From Alkalibacterium thalassium (GTDB taxonomy: Bacteria > Bacillota > Bacilli > Lactobacillales > Carnobacteriaceae_A): 57,056 nucleotides of DNA. The stretch spans positions 1 through 57,056 of the forward strand of contig NZ_FNFK01000011.1 in the NCBI RefSeq assembly GCF_900101165.1. Reading direction: 5' to 3'. Within the stretch, counting starts at the first letter, position 1; every line of letters starts with the position of its first letter. This document shows positions 37,598 through 48,433 of this stretch, piece by piece. Made by a program: the position numbers and the translations under genes. The notes beneath the pieces were generated by a model. The model ran no database searches. It worked only from the letters and a program-made list of their open reading frames with translations, and was not told where the DNA came from.

Positions 37598-38446
37598 TCA
37601 ACTAATCGTACGTACTAAGTACACTTCCTTGCAGAATCCCTTGAGCCCATTGACTATGCGACGGGCTTTGGAAAGATTTTGTGTCAGCCCATAAACAGTC
37701 GGCCCTGTTCCGCTCATCAAAGCGGTATCTGCACCGAAACTGCTCATTTTTTCTTTGATTTCCTTTACCATATGATTTTGTTCAACAGCTTTCTCTTCCA
37801 GTGCATTTCCAGTTGCTTTGATGATGCGCTTATAATCTGACTGTATCACGGCCTCTTTCATTTCATTCACGTCGAAAACAGGCAGATTAGCAACATCAAG
37901 ATCTTTAAAAACAGTCCAGCTGGATATGCCTTTTGGCGGCTTGACTATAATGACCCAGGCATGAGGAAAAGAAGGAAGGGGTTCAACTTTTTCGCCTCGC
38001 CCAGTTACATAAGCGGTCTGGCCGTATACACAAAAAGGGACGTCCGACCCGATCTGTTCCCCCAGCTCAGCCAGCTCATCAAGAGTCAGGTTAAGTCTCC
38101 ACAGGCGATTTAGGGCCCTTAAAGTAGCTGCCGCATCGGCACTACCTCCCCCTAGACCGGCTGCGATCGGGATATGCTTATCAATAAAGATATCTGCACC
38201 ATATCTCACTCCATAAGTGCGTTTCAGAAGAAGCGCAGTCTTGTAGACAATATTCTTTTCATTAAGCGGCATAAATGAACTCGAAGAATCCAGAGTGACA
38301 GCTTCATCAGTCAATTTAAAAGTCAGCCTGTCCGCCAGATCTACGGGTGTCATCACCATTTCCATCTCATGAAAGCCATCCGGACGCCTGCTCAAGACAT
38401 TTAAACAGACATTGATTTTAGCAGGGGCTTTTTCATATTCCTCCAT
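37598..38446 (-). CDS. ispE: 4-diphosphocytidyl-2-C-methyl-D-erythritol kinase
   Basis: IspE phosphorylates CDP-methylerythritol in the MEP isoprenoid route. It is a GHMP kinase with the N-terminal APAKINVCLNV, the ATP loop PIAAGLGGGSADAAATL (about 90-105) and C-terminal LMSGTGPTVYGL. It is about 282 aa. The start is ATG 38446 with AGGAGG six bases upstream; an in-frame ATG at 38461 overlaps that site. It lies next to veg as in Bacillus. Many lactic acid bacteria rely on mevalonate instead, so its presence is a useful metabolic marker. Confidence 0.96.
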   Translation of the reverse strand: MEEYEKAPAKINVCLNVLSRRPDGFHEMEMVMTPVDLADRLTFKLTDEAVTLDSSSSFMPLNEKNIVYKTALLLKRTYGVRYGADIFIDKHIPIAAGLGGGSADAAATLRALNRLWRLNLTLDELAELGEQIGSDVPFCVYGQTAYVTGRGEKVEPLPSFPHAWVIIVKPPKGISSWTVFKDLDVANLPVFDVNEMKEAVIQSDYKRIIKATGNALEEKAVEQNHMVKEIKEKMSSFGADTALMSGTGPTVYGLTQNLSKARRIVNGLKGFCKEVYLVRTIS

Positions 38447-38564
38447 TACATCCCTCCTCATGAAAAGTCTGATTCTATCTCTATTGTAGAACAGTTAGGC
38501 AATATTTTAAAAAGAAAAACCTTTATACTGAGGAAAACCCCTCATTCACGGACTGTTTTAGGGT

Positions 38565-38600
38565 ATAAAAAAAGTAGTATAATGTGACATTATACTACGA
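38565..38600 (-). terminator. Terminator after veg
   Basis: GTAGTATAATG and CATTATACTAC arms are nearly perfect and are followed by TTTTTTT on the minus strand, just past the veg stop. Confidence 0.9.
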
Positions 38601-38607
38601 TCTGTAA

Positions 38608-38865
38608 CTAGTTTAAGATAACTTCTCTTTCATCTTCAAATTCCAGTTCGACTGAATGTGTCAGTACGTCCGTGTAGCTATATGAGACGCGTTCAACGGC
38701 GTTCTCGTCCTGATCGAGTTCTACAACAAAAACCGCAGGGTACGTATCAGTTAAAATTCCTTTGCGTTCTGTCGTTTTCTTTCTTCCCGCCTGGGCAATC
38801 AGAGTAATTTCTTTTCCAATGTGACTGTCCAAGTTTTTCTTGATGCTAGCTAAAGTAGTTGGCAT
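38608..38865 (-). CDS. veg: Veg family protein
   Basis: This 85-aa protein starts [20 protein letters not shown] and has the family body [19 protein letters not shown]. Veg of Bacillus stimulates biofilm matrix genes, but its biochemical action is not well understood. It lies upstream of ispE as usual. ATG has GAGGAG eight bases upstream. Confidence 0.95.
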   Translation of the reverse strand: MPTTLASIKKNLDSHIGKEITLIAQAGRKKTTERKGILTDTYPAVFVVELDQDENAVERVSYSYTDVLTHSVELEFEDEREVILN

Positions 38866-38895
38866 AATCGACTCTCCTCACAAAGTATTGACTAT

Positions 38896-38924
38896 ACTAT
38901 AACACAAAAAGACGAAAATTGTAA
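38896..38924 (-). promoter_or_regulatory. Promoter of veg
   Basis: The minus strand has TTACAA (38924-38919), 17 bp, then TATAGT (38901-38896). veg promoters are known to be strong in Bacillus. Confidence 0.65.
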
Positions 38925-39069
38925 GCCAACTTTAAAAATAAAGATAGGATTTCCTTAAATCATTAAAAATAAATGAGCCAAGAGAACCCTATAATAAAAG
39001 TTATTTCGTAGTTTCCATTAATACTTTAACTACAATTCCATGAGAACAGCACTGGTGAAACGTTCGGAT

Positions 39070-39591
39070 TTACCGTTCCTTCTCCCTGTCCTGTAAAGAA
39101 AGGAGTCTGGAAAAGGCGCTGGACTTTTTCATCTGATATGCGAGGATCACCCCTGCAACGGTTCCAATCAGTGCGCTGATGAAGAACACCGGAACGAATC
39201 CAAATAAGGCAGCCTCCGCATCAAGAAAAAGTCTTGCCACCGGGTAACTCACCAGTGCACCAAAAATACCCGTACCGACCAGTTCTCCTGCTCCTAAAAG
39301 ATAAAATTTCTTTCCTTTTCTGAAAAGATAGCCTGACAGAAACGCTCCAATCATGCTTCCTGGAAAAGCAAGCAGTGAACCTGTTCCTGTTATGTTTCTC
39401 AATACAGAAACACCAAATGCCTGCGCGAGACTGTACCAGGGCCCCAGAAGGAAGCTGACAATAATATTCATAAAATGCTGAAAAGGTGCAGCTCTGACGA
39501 ATCCCAGCGGAATGATGATCAGACTTCCTCCAATATAACCGATTGCAATGGATAGGGCAGTAAAAACAAGGGCCAGTGTCCGTTTGTTCAT
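39070..39591 (-). CDS. thiW: ECF transporter substrate-binding subunit ThiW
   Basis: ThiW is a membrane S component of about 173 aa with five to six hydrophobic segments. It is thought to bind a thiamine precursor (hydroxyethylthiazole) and to pair with the shared EcfA/EcfT module encoded elsewhere. Family features seen are GYIGGSLIIIPLGFVRAAPFQH and LAFPGSMIGAFLSGYLF. The start is placed at ATG 39591 (AAAGGA nine bases upstream), with ATG 39597 as an alternative. The frame remains open to 39648, but that stretch overlaps the attenuator hairpin. A TPP-type riboswitch precedes the gene. Confidence 0.88.
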   Translation of the reverse strand: MNKRTLALVFTALSIAIGYIGGSLIIIPLGFVRAAPFQHFMNIIVSFLLGPWYSLAQAFGVSVLRNITGTGSLLAFPGSMIGAFLSGYLFRKGKKFYLLGAGELVGTGIFGALVSYPVARLFLDAEAALFGFVPVFFISALIGTVAGVILAYQMKKSSAFSRLLSLQDREKER

Positions 39592-39613
39592 TTTCATTCT
39601 TCCTTTCTTTGTC

Positions 39614-39658
39614 TGCAAAAAAACACTTCCCTTAACTGGATTCATCAAGGCGGAAGTT
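39614..39658 (-). terminator. Attenuator hairpin in the thiW leader
   Basis: AACTTCC(G)CCTT and AAGGGAAGTG arms are followed by TTTTTTT on the minus strand. They sit between the riboswitch and the thiW ribosome-binding site, as expected for transcription-terminating control. Confidence 0.8.
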
Positions 39659-39745
39659 TAGAAAGGCAGCATGAATAAGCTGTGTGTCAGTATAGACACT
39701 GGACTGGGCCGCACTGGCCACAAGCCCCATATCTTTTATCATACT

Positions 39746-39880
39746 TCACCCATTCCCTCCGCTGGTATCATCCAGTTCAGGTAACGACAGACCAGTACGA
39801 TCTGTTAGGGATAAGGCTTATTCGCCACTTTCAGAACTACTCACGGAATGCTATCCGCCAAGAACTCTCCCAGGGTCAAC
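39746..39880 (-). ncRNA. TPP riboswitch (diverged) upstream of thiW
   Basis: The 3' half of the aptamer is clear: ACCTGAACTGGATGATACC followed by AGCGGAGGGAA (39782-39753), close to the TPP signature ACCUGAUCUGGAUAAUGCC/AGCGUAGGGAA. The 5' half is degenerate: GGGAGAG in place of GGGGUG, CTGAAA in place of CUGAGA, and an extra CAGATC/GGTCTG hairpin. Possible P1 (ACCC/GGGT) and P2 (GGGA/TCCC) pairings exist. A terminator follows and a thiazole-uptake gene lies downstream, which supports the call. Confidence 0.75.
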
Positions 39881-39919
39881 GTATTTAATTGTGTCGTGAG
39901 TTTTTCTTTGTTAAACGTA

Positions 39920-40822
39920 CTATTTTTTATCCTCGAATACAAGATTCAAGTCAGACAACGCATTTGCCAGTCGGGCAAACTCGTCTATGTCGAGTGTTTC
40001 TCCTCTTCGCTTTGGATCGATTTCAGCCTGTTCGAGAGCCTTAGCAAGAATGTCTTTCGTATGTTCATCTTTTCCTAAAACACTTGTCAGATTGTTCCAT
40101 AATGTTTTTCTTCTCTGCACAAACGCAGACCGGACCAATCTGAAGAACAAGGGCTCGTCTTTCAAATCGGTCAGCCTTGTCGATTTTTCAGTCAGCTTGA
40201 TGATGGCCGACTCAACATTCGGCTGGGGCATGAAGACTGTTTTAGGGACCGTAAAGGCAATCTCTGCATCCATATAGTACTGCACGGCAATCGACAGCGA
40301 TCCATAGGCTTTCGTACTCGGAGATGCCGATATGCGGCTGGCTACTTCTTTCTGCATCATCATAATCATACGGTCAATATGCATGCCTGCTTCCAGAAAA
40401 CGCATAATGATCGGTGTTGTAATGTAATACGGGAGATTAGCCACGATAACGACTTCTTCTGCCTCGCTCAGATAGTCTGCTTCAAATGCCTTGAAATCCA
40501 CTTTCAGGACATCAGAATGAATTATTTCGATATTCTTATAAGCAGACAAGGTATCATCAAGGACAGGAATCAGCCGGTCATCGATTTCAAAAGCTATGAC
40601 TTTTTTTGCTTTCTTTGCAAGCTGTTCGGTCAGCGCTCCGATTCCCGGACCGACTTCGATCACCGTTGTTTTCTTTGTGACATTTCCAGCCTTGACAATT
40701 TTACCGAGGATATTCGTGTCCACAATAAAATTCTGCCCCAGGCTTTTTTTGGCGGACAGATCATATTTGCTTAGTATCTCTGCTGTTCTCACAGGCGTTG
40801 CTATTTCTCTATATTCAGTCAT
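39920..40822 (-). CDS. rsmA: 16S rRNA (adenine1518/1519-N6)-dimethyltransferase
   Basis: RsmA (KsgA) dimethylates two adenosines at the 3' end of 16S rRNA late in 30S assembly. The SAM-binding motifs are KSLGQNFIVDTN, VIEVGPGIGALT, and the catalytic NLPYYITTPII. At 300 aa it is full length. The start is ATG 40822, with AAGGA eight bases upstream, overlapping the end of rnmV by 8 bp. The conserved tatD-rnmV-rsmA order is present. Confidence 0.97.
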   Translation of the reverse strand: MTEYREIATPVRTAEILSKYDLSAKKSLGQNFIVDTNILGKIVKAGNVTKKTTVIEVGPGIGALTEQLAKKAKKVIAFEIDDRLIPVLDDTLSAYKNIEIIHSDVLKVDFKAFEADYLSEAEEVVIVANLPYYITTPIIMRFLEAGMHIDRMIMMMQKEVASRISASPSTKAYGSLSIAVQYYMDAEIAFTVPKTVFMPQPNVESAIIKLTEKSTRLTDLKDEPLFFRLVRSAFVQRRKTLWNNLTSVLGKDEHTKDILAKALEQAEIDPKRRGETLDIDEFARLANALSDLNLVFEDKK

Positions 40823-41384
40823 GAGATGATTCCTTTCTAATCTCTTCAAGTGCACCTGCTACCTCTTTTTCCGTAATCCCGAACATATTCAGCCGTTTTT
40901 CCAGCTGCTTTCCATTAGTATAGCCTATGCGCAGACGATTCCCCAGTTTTTCTCTCAGCAGGCGGGCATCGGATGTCCCGATCAGGTTGTGTCTGATCAG
41001 GAAAGACTTTGTTACGGTTGGAGCATTATCAATTCTTTCTTCTACTACCTTGTCCAGAGCCTCTCTTATGGCGGTTACGGAAGCGTGTTCGATCCCTATG
41101 CTTTCACGGGACTTTCCCTGCTTTCTTGCTTCGTCTCTTGTCAGAAAGGCGTGCTTGACTCCAGGGATCCGTTGAGAAATAATTTTCCTTATCTGTTCAC
41201 CAGGACCGTCCGGGTCGGTAAAGACGATGACCCCACGCGTTTCGTGCGCATGCTCGATCTGAGCAAGGGTCAAGTCGTTGATTGCCGATCCGTTGGTTTC
41301 GATCGTGTCACAATCAACGGCCATTTTCAGGCGTTTTGTATCATCTCTGCCCTCTACAACTATAATTTCTTTTAGTTTTTTCAC
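40815..41384 (-). CDS. rnmV: Ribonuclease M5
   Basis: RNase M5 matures 5S rRNA. The 189-aa protein is built on a Toprim domain, with the catalytic Glu in IIVVEGRDDTKRL and the DxD in FTDPDGPGE. It lies 4 bp after tatD and overlaps rsmA, so the three are co-translated. Confidence 0.96.
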   Translation of the reverse strand: MKKLKEIIVVEGRDDTKRLKMAVDCDTIETNGSAINDLTLAQIEHAHETRGVIVFTDPDGPGEQIRKIISQRIPGVKHAFLTRDEARKQGKSRESIGIEHASVTAIREALDKVVEERIDNAPTVTKSFLIRHNLIGTSDARLLREKLGNRLRIGYTNGKQLEKRLNMFGITEKEVAGALEEIRKESSHD

Positions 41385-41388
41385 TCGA

Positions 41389-42159
41389 TTACCCCTTCAG
41401 TTTGAATAAATCACGTGCATTCTCAGTGGTCAGTCGAGCAACTTCTTCGAAGGGCATCTGTCTAAGTGAGGCAATTTCTTCTGCTAGATACCGGACATAA
41501 GCCGGTTCATTCCGCTTGCCTCTGTTTGGCATCGGAGCAAGATAAGGGGCGTCCGTTTCAATAAGCAGCTTGTCTGCCGGGACTTGTTTCGCAACCTCTT
41601 TGACTTCCGGGGCATTCTTAAATGTAACGACTCCACTCAAAGAGATGTGCATACCGATATCAATAAATTTTTCCATCCAGTAGGTATCCAGATTGAAGCT
41701 ATGCATAATTCCGCCAGTATCCCCGGCATGCTCGTCTTTTAGCACCTTATACGTATCTTCAGTCGCTTCACGGTTATGGATACTGATCGGCAGCCCAAAC
41801 TCTTTTGCTACACGGATCTGACGACGGAATACATCCTGCTGAACGGATTTGGGAGCAGTATCCCAGTAGTAATCCAGACCCATTTCTCCCATGGCTACAA
41901 CGGTCTCATCCGACAGTCTGTCGATCAGATATGCTTCGACTTCATCAGAGTATGTTCCAGCTTCAGTAGGGTGCCAGCCAATAATGGCATAAAGCCTATC
42001 ATGCCTATGAGTCAGTTCCAAGGCTTTGTCGATCGTCGGGTAATCGAATCCGACAATCGCCATTTGGTCTACTCCGTTTTCATTGGCCCTTCTTATTATC
42101 TCGTTCTCTTCACCTTTAAACTTATCTACATTAATGTGTGTATGTGTATCAAATAACAT
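41389..42159 (-). CDS. tatD: TatD family metal-dependent deoxyribonuclease
   Basis: This TIM-barrel hydrolase has the metal ligands FDTHTHINVD (residues 3-6), GEMGLDYYWD, SIHNREA, HSF and ETDAPYLAP. The family shows 3'-5' exonuclease and D-aminoacyl-tRNA deacylase-type activities; the physiological role of this copy (YabD/YcfH type) is not certain. It is 256 aa. It opens the tatD-rnmV-rsmA cluster downstream of metG. Confidence 0.95.
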   Translation of the reverse strand: MLFDTHTHINVDKFKGEENEIIRRANENGVDQMAIVGFDYPTIDKALELTHRHDRLYAIIGWHPTEAGTYSDEVEAYLIDRLSDETVVAMGEMGLDYYWDTAPKSVQQDVFRRQIRVAKEFGLPISIHNREATEDTYKVLKDEHAGDTGGIMHSFNLDTYWMEKFIDIGMHISLSGVVTFKNAPEVKEVAKQVPADKLLIETDAPYLAPMPNRGKRNEPAYVRYLAEEIASLRQMPFEEVARLTTENARDLFKLKG

Positions 42160-42217
42160 CTCATTTATCCTTCCTGTCTGCTTATTTGTCCGTCATCCTG
42201 TTCAGAATACAACATCC

Positions 42218-42273
42218 TCAAAAAAATTCCAATAAAGCCGGCCTCATTGCTCACCGCTTTACTGGAATTTTTA
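42218..42273 (-). terminator. Terminator after metG
   Basis: AAATTCCAGTAAAGC and GCTTTATTGGAATTT arms form a stem of 15 pairs followed by TTTTT on the minus strand, between metG and tatD. Confidence 0.9.
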
Positions 42274-42282
42274 ACTGTCAGG

Positions 42283-44352
<2,070 letters not shown>

Positions 44353-44405
44353 TCATGTATACTTGATTAGTATAGCACAGCTCATATCGCTCTAAAAGTT
44401 CAGGT

Positions 44406-45230
44406 TTAGATCAGACCCAAGTATTTTAATCCTTTAGCTATCCCATCCTGGTCGACTGGTGCTGTCACATGATCTGCGGCCTCTTTTATTTCATCCCAGC
44501 CGTTGCCCATCGCTACTCCTGTATTGACGTAGCCCAGCATTTCCTTGTCATTCGGACTGTCTCCGAAAGCATAGGTATCCTTCTGATCGAGGTTGAGCTT
44601 CTCCAGAAACTTCTGGATTCCTACAGCTTTGGAAATCCCTTCACTGATAATATCGACTGTGTAGTGATTGGAACGTGCAAAATGCAGCTCCGGAAACTCT
44701 TTACTGTAATGCTTCTCTTCATCCATGGATGTTTCTAAAATAACCTGATAGATCGGCTTACCTTCATATTCTTCTGGATTAGGCGGTTTTCTGATCAGAC
44801 GCTTGAACAGAGACAGCTGAAGGTGTCCTGGTATGATCTTGCCCAGCCCTTTAAGAACTGTCCACACAGAACTTCTTTTAGCCAGAGAAACAATCGAGTT
44901 GCTGAAGATATCCTTCGCTCCACAGAGAATGATCCCGTTTTTGCGTTCCACTGCTTTCTCAGTCAGACGATCTACAGTCTCTTTCTGAATAGGATTATGA
45001 AAAATCACTTCCCCTTCATGCATGACAAGCTGACCGTTCATTGCAATATAGCTTTCGATGCCGAGCTCCAGTCTGATTTCTTCAATGAGAATCGGTGCCC
45101 GTCCTGTAGCAATCACTGGAATGACATCATTTTTCTTCAGCTGATCGATGGCTTTCTTTGCAGATTCAGGGATGGTATTACGTTTAGTCACTAATGTTCC
45201 GTCTATATCAAAAAATACGATTTTAGTCAT
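44406..45230 (-). CDS. HAD superfamily Cof-type phosphatase
   Basis: This HAD hydrolase of class IIB has the nucleophile motif FFDIDGTLV (about residues 5-13), motif II VIATGRA, and motif IV FGDSPNDKEML near 215. It has the length (274 aa) and cap of Cof-type sugar-phosphate/flavin-phosphate phosphatases. The substrate cannot be predicted. The start is ATG 45230; a TTG at 45254 is also in frame. It is monocistronic or follows the GH31 gene, from which a hairpin separates it. Confidence 0.88.
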   Translation of the reverse strand: MTKIVFFDIDGTLVTKRNTIPESAKKAIDQLKKNDVIPVIATGRAPILIEEIRLELGIESYIAMNGQLVMHEGEVIFHNPIQKETVDRLTEKAVERKNGIILCGAKDIFSNSIVSLAKRSSVWTVLKGLGKIIPGHLQLSLFKRLIRKPPNPEEYEGKPIYQVILETSMDEEKHYSKEFPELHFARSNHYTVDIISEGISKAVGIQKFLEKLNLDQKDTYAFGDSPNDKEMLGYVNTGVAMGNGWDEIKEAADHVTAPVDQDGIAKGLKYLGLI

Positions 45231-45303
45231 CTGAGCCGTTCCCTTTCCTTTCAACTTCCTTATTATTGTATCACGTATTGCTTTGTGTATGTATGATTAT
45301 GGA

Positions 45304-45354
45304 AAGAAAAAGCCATTCTTCTCTGGTCTATGCCCAGAAAGAAGAATGACTTCT
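45304..45354 (-). terminator. Terminator after the GH31 gene
   Basis: GTCATTCTTCTTTCTGG and CCAGAGAAGAATGGC arms are followed by TTTTTC on the minus strand, just past the GH31 stop. Confidence 0.8.
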
Positions 45355-45374
45355 TTTCTTTATATTTGTTTCAT

Positions 45375-47786
45375 TCAGCTGACATCATCAGGATTTGCCC
45401 AGACGATTTCACTGATTGCTTCCATCAGGTCCGGATCGATATCCAGAGCAAGCAGTGCACTGATTACTCTCCCACTCGATTTACCTTTGACGATCGTACT
45501 GTAAATGTTCTCTTTCTCACTTGCTTCGATTTGAGCACGGTCCAGGAATCGGAAGAGTTCTCCGTGCATATCGTTTTTCTTAAGTTCCACTCCTTTAAAG
45601 TATAGAGTGTACTGAGCATCAGACGGCTGCTCAGGGATCACGATCTTAGTAACTTTTCCTTGTCGTGTCACCTCGGCCTCCACTTTATCATCATTGACAT
45701 GGACTTCAGGCATTCGAGTGCATTTGAATCCTATCAGTGATATAGTGAACTGCCTGTTTTTCGGAAGGATATCAATATTCCCTTCAGGACTGCTGATCTG
45801 GAACATTGCCCACTCGTTTCCATTCTCTTTCCATTTCAGAGACATTTTAGTTGTAGCGGCTTCGCTTCCCTGACCTACTCCATCATCTTCATATAATGTG
45901 AAATTACCGTCTTCTCCGGCATAAACTCTGACTTCCATATTCTCAGGGTTGTCTATATGATTCTGATGACTCTGATCCATCGGAACAATTCCCCCAGCCT
46001 TCACAAATACAGGGAAAGTGGACATCGGTCTGAACACGTCAAGCATGCGGTCGCCCTCATAGCTGCGGTTGTTAAAGAAATCGTACCATTTTCCTTCAGG
46101 CAGCCAGACTTTCACTTTTCCTAACCGCAGATCATCTTTCGTGGGTGTCGTAATCGGCGCGACGATCATCTGAGTACCAAAGTAATACTGATTTGGTACA
46201 TCATACGCTTCATCTTTCCAAGGATAGTGATAATACATCGGTCTGACCAGCGGAAAGTCATCAAGGTGATTCAATACATTCATAGTATACAGGTAAGGAA
46301 CCAGACGATGGCGAAGCTGCATGAAATCTGTCACGATGCGTTCCGCTTTCTGTCCATATCTCCATGGCTCTTTCCCGCTGAATTCCCCGTTCTGACTATG
46401 CAGACGATTGATTGGGGAGAAGACGCCGAACTGGACCCATCTGACGAACAGATCATTGTCTTTGATTCCGCCCATATGCCCGCCGATATCATGGCTCCAC
46501 CAGCTGTAGCCTACATTGGAAGCTGTTGCTGTAAAATAGGGCTGGAAGTGAAGAGAATCCCATGTTGCGGCAGTATCTCCTGAAAATCCGATTGGATAAC
46601 GGTGTGAACCGAGACCTGCATACCTTGAGAAAATAAGCGGACGATTACCGTTTCGCCCATGATCAAGGAAGTGGTAGTGGTTGAGCATCCACAGTGGGTC
46701 CAGTCCTTCAACTTTTGTCACACTGCCTTGCTGCCAGTCGATCCACCAGAAATCTACCCCGATTTCTTCATGAGGATGGTGCAGATACTTGAAATAGGCA
46801 TCTAGAAATTCAGGATCGGCGATATCGAACCGAATGGGTTCTTCCTCTTCAGCATTGACGCCGAGTTCCTTAGCCATTGGTTCATACATTTCTTCAAAGG
46901 GCTGGACGCCGTTGGCTGGGTGCAGATTAAGTGTTGTACGCATGCCATTATCCTTGAGCCAAGTCAGAAATTCTTCCGGATCGGGGAACAGTTCAGTATT
47001 CCAAGTGTAACCGGTCCATCCTGATCCGTATTCCGGTGGGATATCTGTCACATGCCAGTCCATATCGAGGACAGCCACTGAAAACGGGATTTGTCTTTCC
47101 TGAAATTCGAGCATAAGACGTTTGTACCCGTCTTGACTATATGGGTAATAACGGCTCCACCAGTTTCCTAATGCGTATCTCGGGAGGAGTGGCGTCTTTC
47201 CTGTCAGATAATGATAGTCCTTCAGGGCACCTAGGTAATCCCGACCATAGCCTAGGAAATACATGTCAGTCACATTCTTCGGACGCTTCTCTACCCAACC
47301 GTCTTCTGTCAGACGCATAGATGTACTGTCATCAAAAACTGAAAAACCGTCCTTGTTCATCAGTCCTTCTTCCAGTTCAATAGCTCCATCAGCGAAATCC
47401 AGGGTTCGTGCCGTCCCTTTCAGGGTATCCGGTTTATCTCCAAAATACCATGTACTGTGGTACAGACTGTAATTACCTATTGCTTCAATATTTAAATTAT
47501 TTCGTGTAAAGCCACCCTCGGTCTTGTAAAACATCAGGTGAACATGTGAGGTGATGATTTCAATATATTCATCTGTTTCTTTTAAATTATATTCGGGCGT
47601 GTCAAAATCTCTGTTCAGGACTGTCTGAGTTGCCTCATCTTCAAAAATCCCTTCAGGGTGATGTTCTAATCGGATCATTGCAGGGGTAAGTACAGTAAAC
47701 CGATAATTTTCCCAGGTCACAACGGACTCATCCGGTGCCAGGGGGTGTGTTTCCATTTTGAATGTTTCTGTTCTATTCTTTACCAA
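45375..47786 (-). CDS. Glycoside hydrolase family 31 (alpha-glucosidase-type)
   Basis: This is a retaining alpha-glycosidase of 803 aa. The catalytic nucleophile lies in DFWWIDWQQG (about D350) and the acid/base in GFSGDTAATW (about D404). SWWSHDIGGH is the usual GH31 substrate-site motif. A beta-sandwich N domain precedes the barrel, and a C-terminal extension with an all-helical tail follows. There is no signal peptide, so it acts on imported oligosaccharides. The substrate (maltose/isomaltose-type glucosides or xylosides) cannot be decided. The start is TTG 47786 with AAAGGA nine bases upstream. It is not in a sugar-transport operon here. Confidence 0.93.
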   Translation of the reverse strand: MVKNRTETFKMETHPLAPDESVVTWENYRFTVLTPAMIRLEHHPEGIFEDEATQTVLNRDFDTPEYNLKETDEYIEIITSHVHLMFYKTEGGFTRNNLNIEAIGNYSLYHSTWYFGDKPDTLKGTARTLDFADGAIELEEGLMNKDGFSVFDDSTSMRLTEDGWVEKRPKNVTDMYFLGYGRDYLGALKDYHYLTGKTPLLPRYALGNWWSRYYPYSQDGYKRLMLEFQERQIPFSVAVLDMDWHVTDIPPEYGSGWTGYTWNTELFPDPEEFLTWLKDNGMRTTLNLHPANGVQPFEEMYEPMAKELGVNAEEEEPIRFDIADPEFLDAYFKYLHHPHEEIGVDFWWIDWQQGSVTKVEGLDPLWMLNHYHFLDHGRNGNRPLIFSRYAGLGSHRYPIGFSGDTAATWDSLHFQPYFTATASNVGYSWWSHDIGGHMGGIKDNDLFVRWVQFGVFSPINRLHSQNGEFSGKEPWRYGQKAERIVTDFMQLRHRLVPYLYTMNVLNHLDDFPLVRPMYYHYPWKDEAYDVPNQYYFGTQMIVAPITTPTKDDLRLGKVKVWLPEGKWYDFFNNRSYEGDRMLDVFRPMSTFPVFVKAGGIVPMDQSHQNHIDNPENMEVRVYAGEDGNFTLYEDDGVGQGSEAATTKMSLKWKENGNEWAMFQISSPEGNIDILPKNRQFTISLIGFKCTRMPEVHVNDDKVEAEVTRQGKVTKIVIPEQPSDAQYTLYFKGVELKKNDMHGELFRFLDRAQIEASEKENIYSTIVKGKSSGRVISALLALDIDPDLMEAISEIVWANPDDVS

Positions 47787-47859
47787 GCGCAGTCATCCTT
47801 TCCTCGTCTAACATAACTATATTTTAGCATACCAGAAATAATCTGCCAGTTTTAAGTGT

Positions 47860-47887
47860 TTTACATTTATTAATAAAAAGGTATAAT
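47860..47887 (+). promoter_or_regulatory. Promoter of the tyrS T-box leader
   Basis: TTTACA, a 16-bp spacer and TATAAT lie about 75 bp before the T-box stem I region. Confidence 0.65.
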
Positions 47888-47949
47888 CCTGTCTTTCGGA
47901 TATGAGCTAAATGAGTATATTGACTATTCCCTTTATATCCTTTATACTG

Positions 47950-48203
47950 ACCACTATAATATTTCAGCGATGAATAGGCACAGTAGTGCGTTCTGTTTCA
48001 TAGTAATTTCAGAGAACGGGTGGCTGGTGAAAACCCGTATGAACGAACGACACGAATTACACCTAGGAGCACTCTCACTAGAGACGCATCCCGGCGTTAT
48101 GGGAATGAGTGAAAGTAGGTTTTTCTACTTTAAACTGGGTGGTACCACGGCACTGTTCGTCCCGACAAGAAGCATAGGCTTTTTGTGGGGCTTTTTTTAT
48201 ATC
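47950..48203 (+). ncRNA. T-box leader, tyrosine-specific, upstream of tyrS
   Basis: The leader carries AGAGAACGGGTGGCTGGTGA (AG-box and stem I), a probable specifier TAC followed by A (48058-48060), and the T-box itself, TGGGTGGTACCACGG (48136-48150), whose GGTACCACG pairs with the tRNA acceptor end. A competing terminator follows. The specifier matches the downstream tyrosyl-tRNA synthetase, so uncharged tRNA-Tyr should promote readthrough. Confidence 0.92.
48160..48200 (+). terminator. T-box regulated terminator
   Basis: A CCCGACAAGAAGC...GGCTTTTTGTGGGG stem is followed by CTTTTTTTAT. It shares sequence with the antiterminator, the standard T-box switch. Confidence 0.88.
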
Positions 48204-48240
48204 TTTATTTAGCTGAGACTTGAATTTAAGGAGGCTGCTT

Positions 48241-48401
48241 ATGTTCAAAACCCATGATTATTACGATATTCTTCATTTTGGGGTTTACTGCATCAGTATG
48301 GTACGTGAACGATATTGGCACTTATTCAGAGTACTGGATGACAGCTATGGCAGCACATCCATTTTCAACTGACACTATACATGGTGTTTCAATCATCTAG
48401 A
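48241..48401 (+). pseudogene. Small membrane-protein ORF with an apparent frameshift, between T-box and tyrS
   Basis: AAGGAGG stands 6 bases before ATG 48241, but that frame gives a 43-aa peptide unlike a protein (MFKTHDYYDILHF...). From ATG 48254, in the next frame, a membrane-like peptide of 48 aa reads MIITIFFILGFTASVWYVND and continues to TAG at 48401. Removing one C from ACCC (48250-48253) would fuse the good ribosome-binding site to the hydrophobic frame (MFKTMIITIFF...). It may be a recent frameshift, a sequencing error, or translation from the inner ATG. The function is unknown. Confidence 0.45.
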
Positions 48402-48433
48402 CCAATAGAATACATTATTAAAGGAGATTCAAA

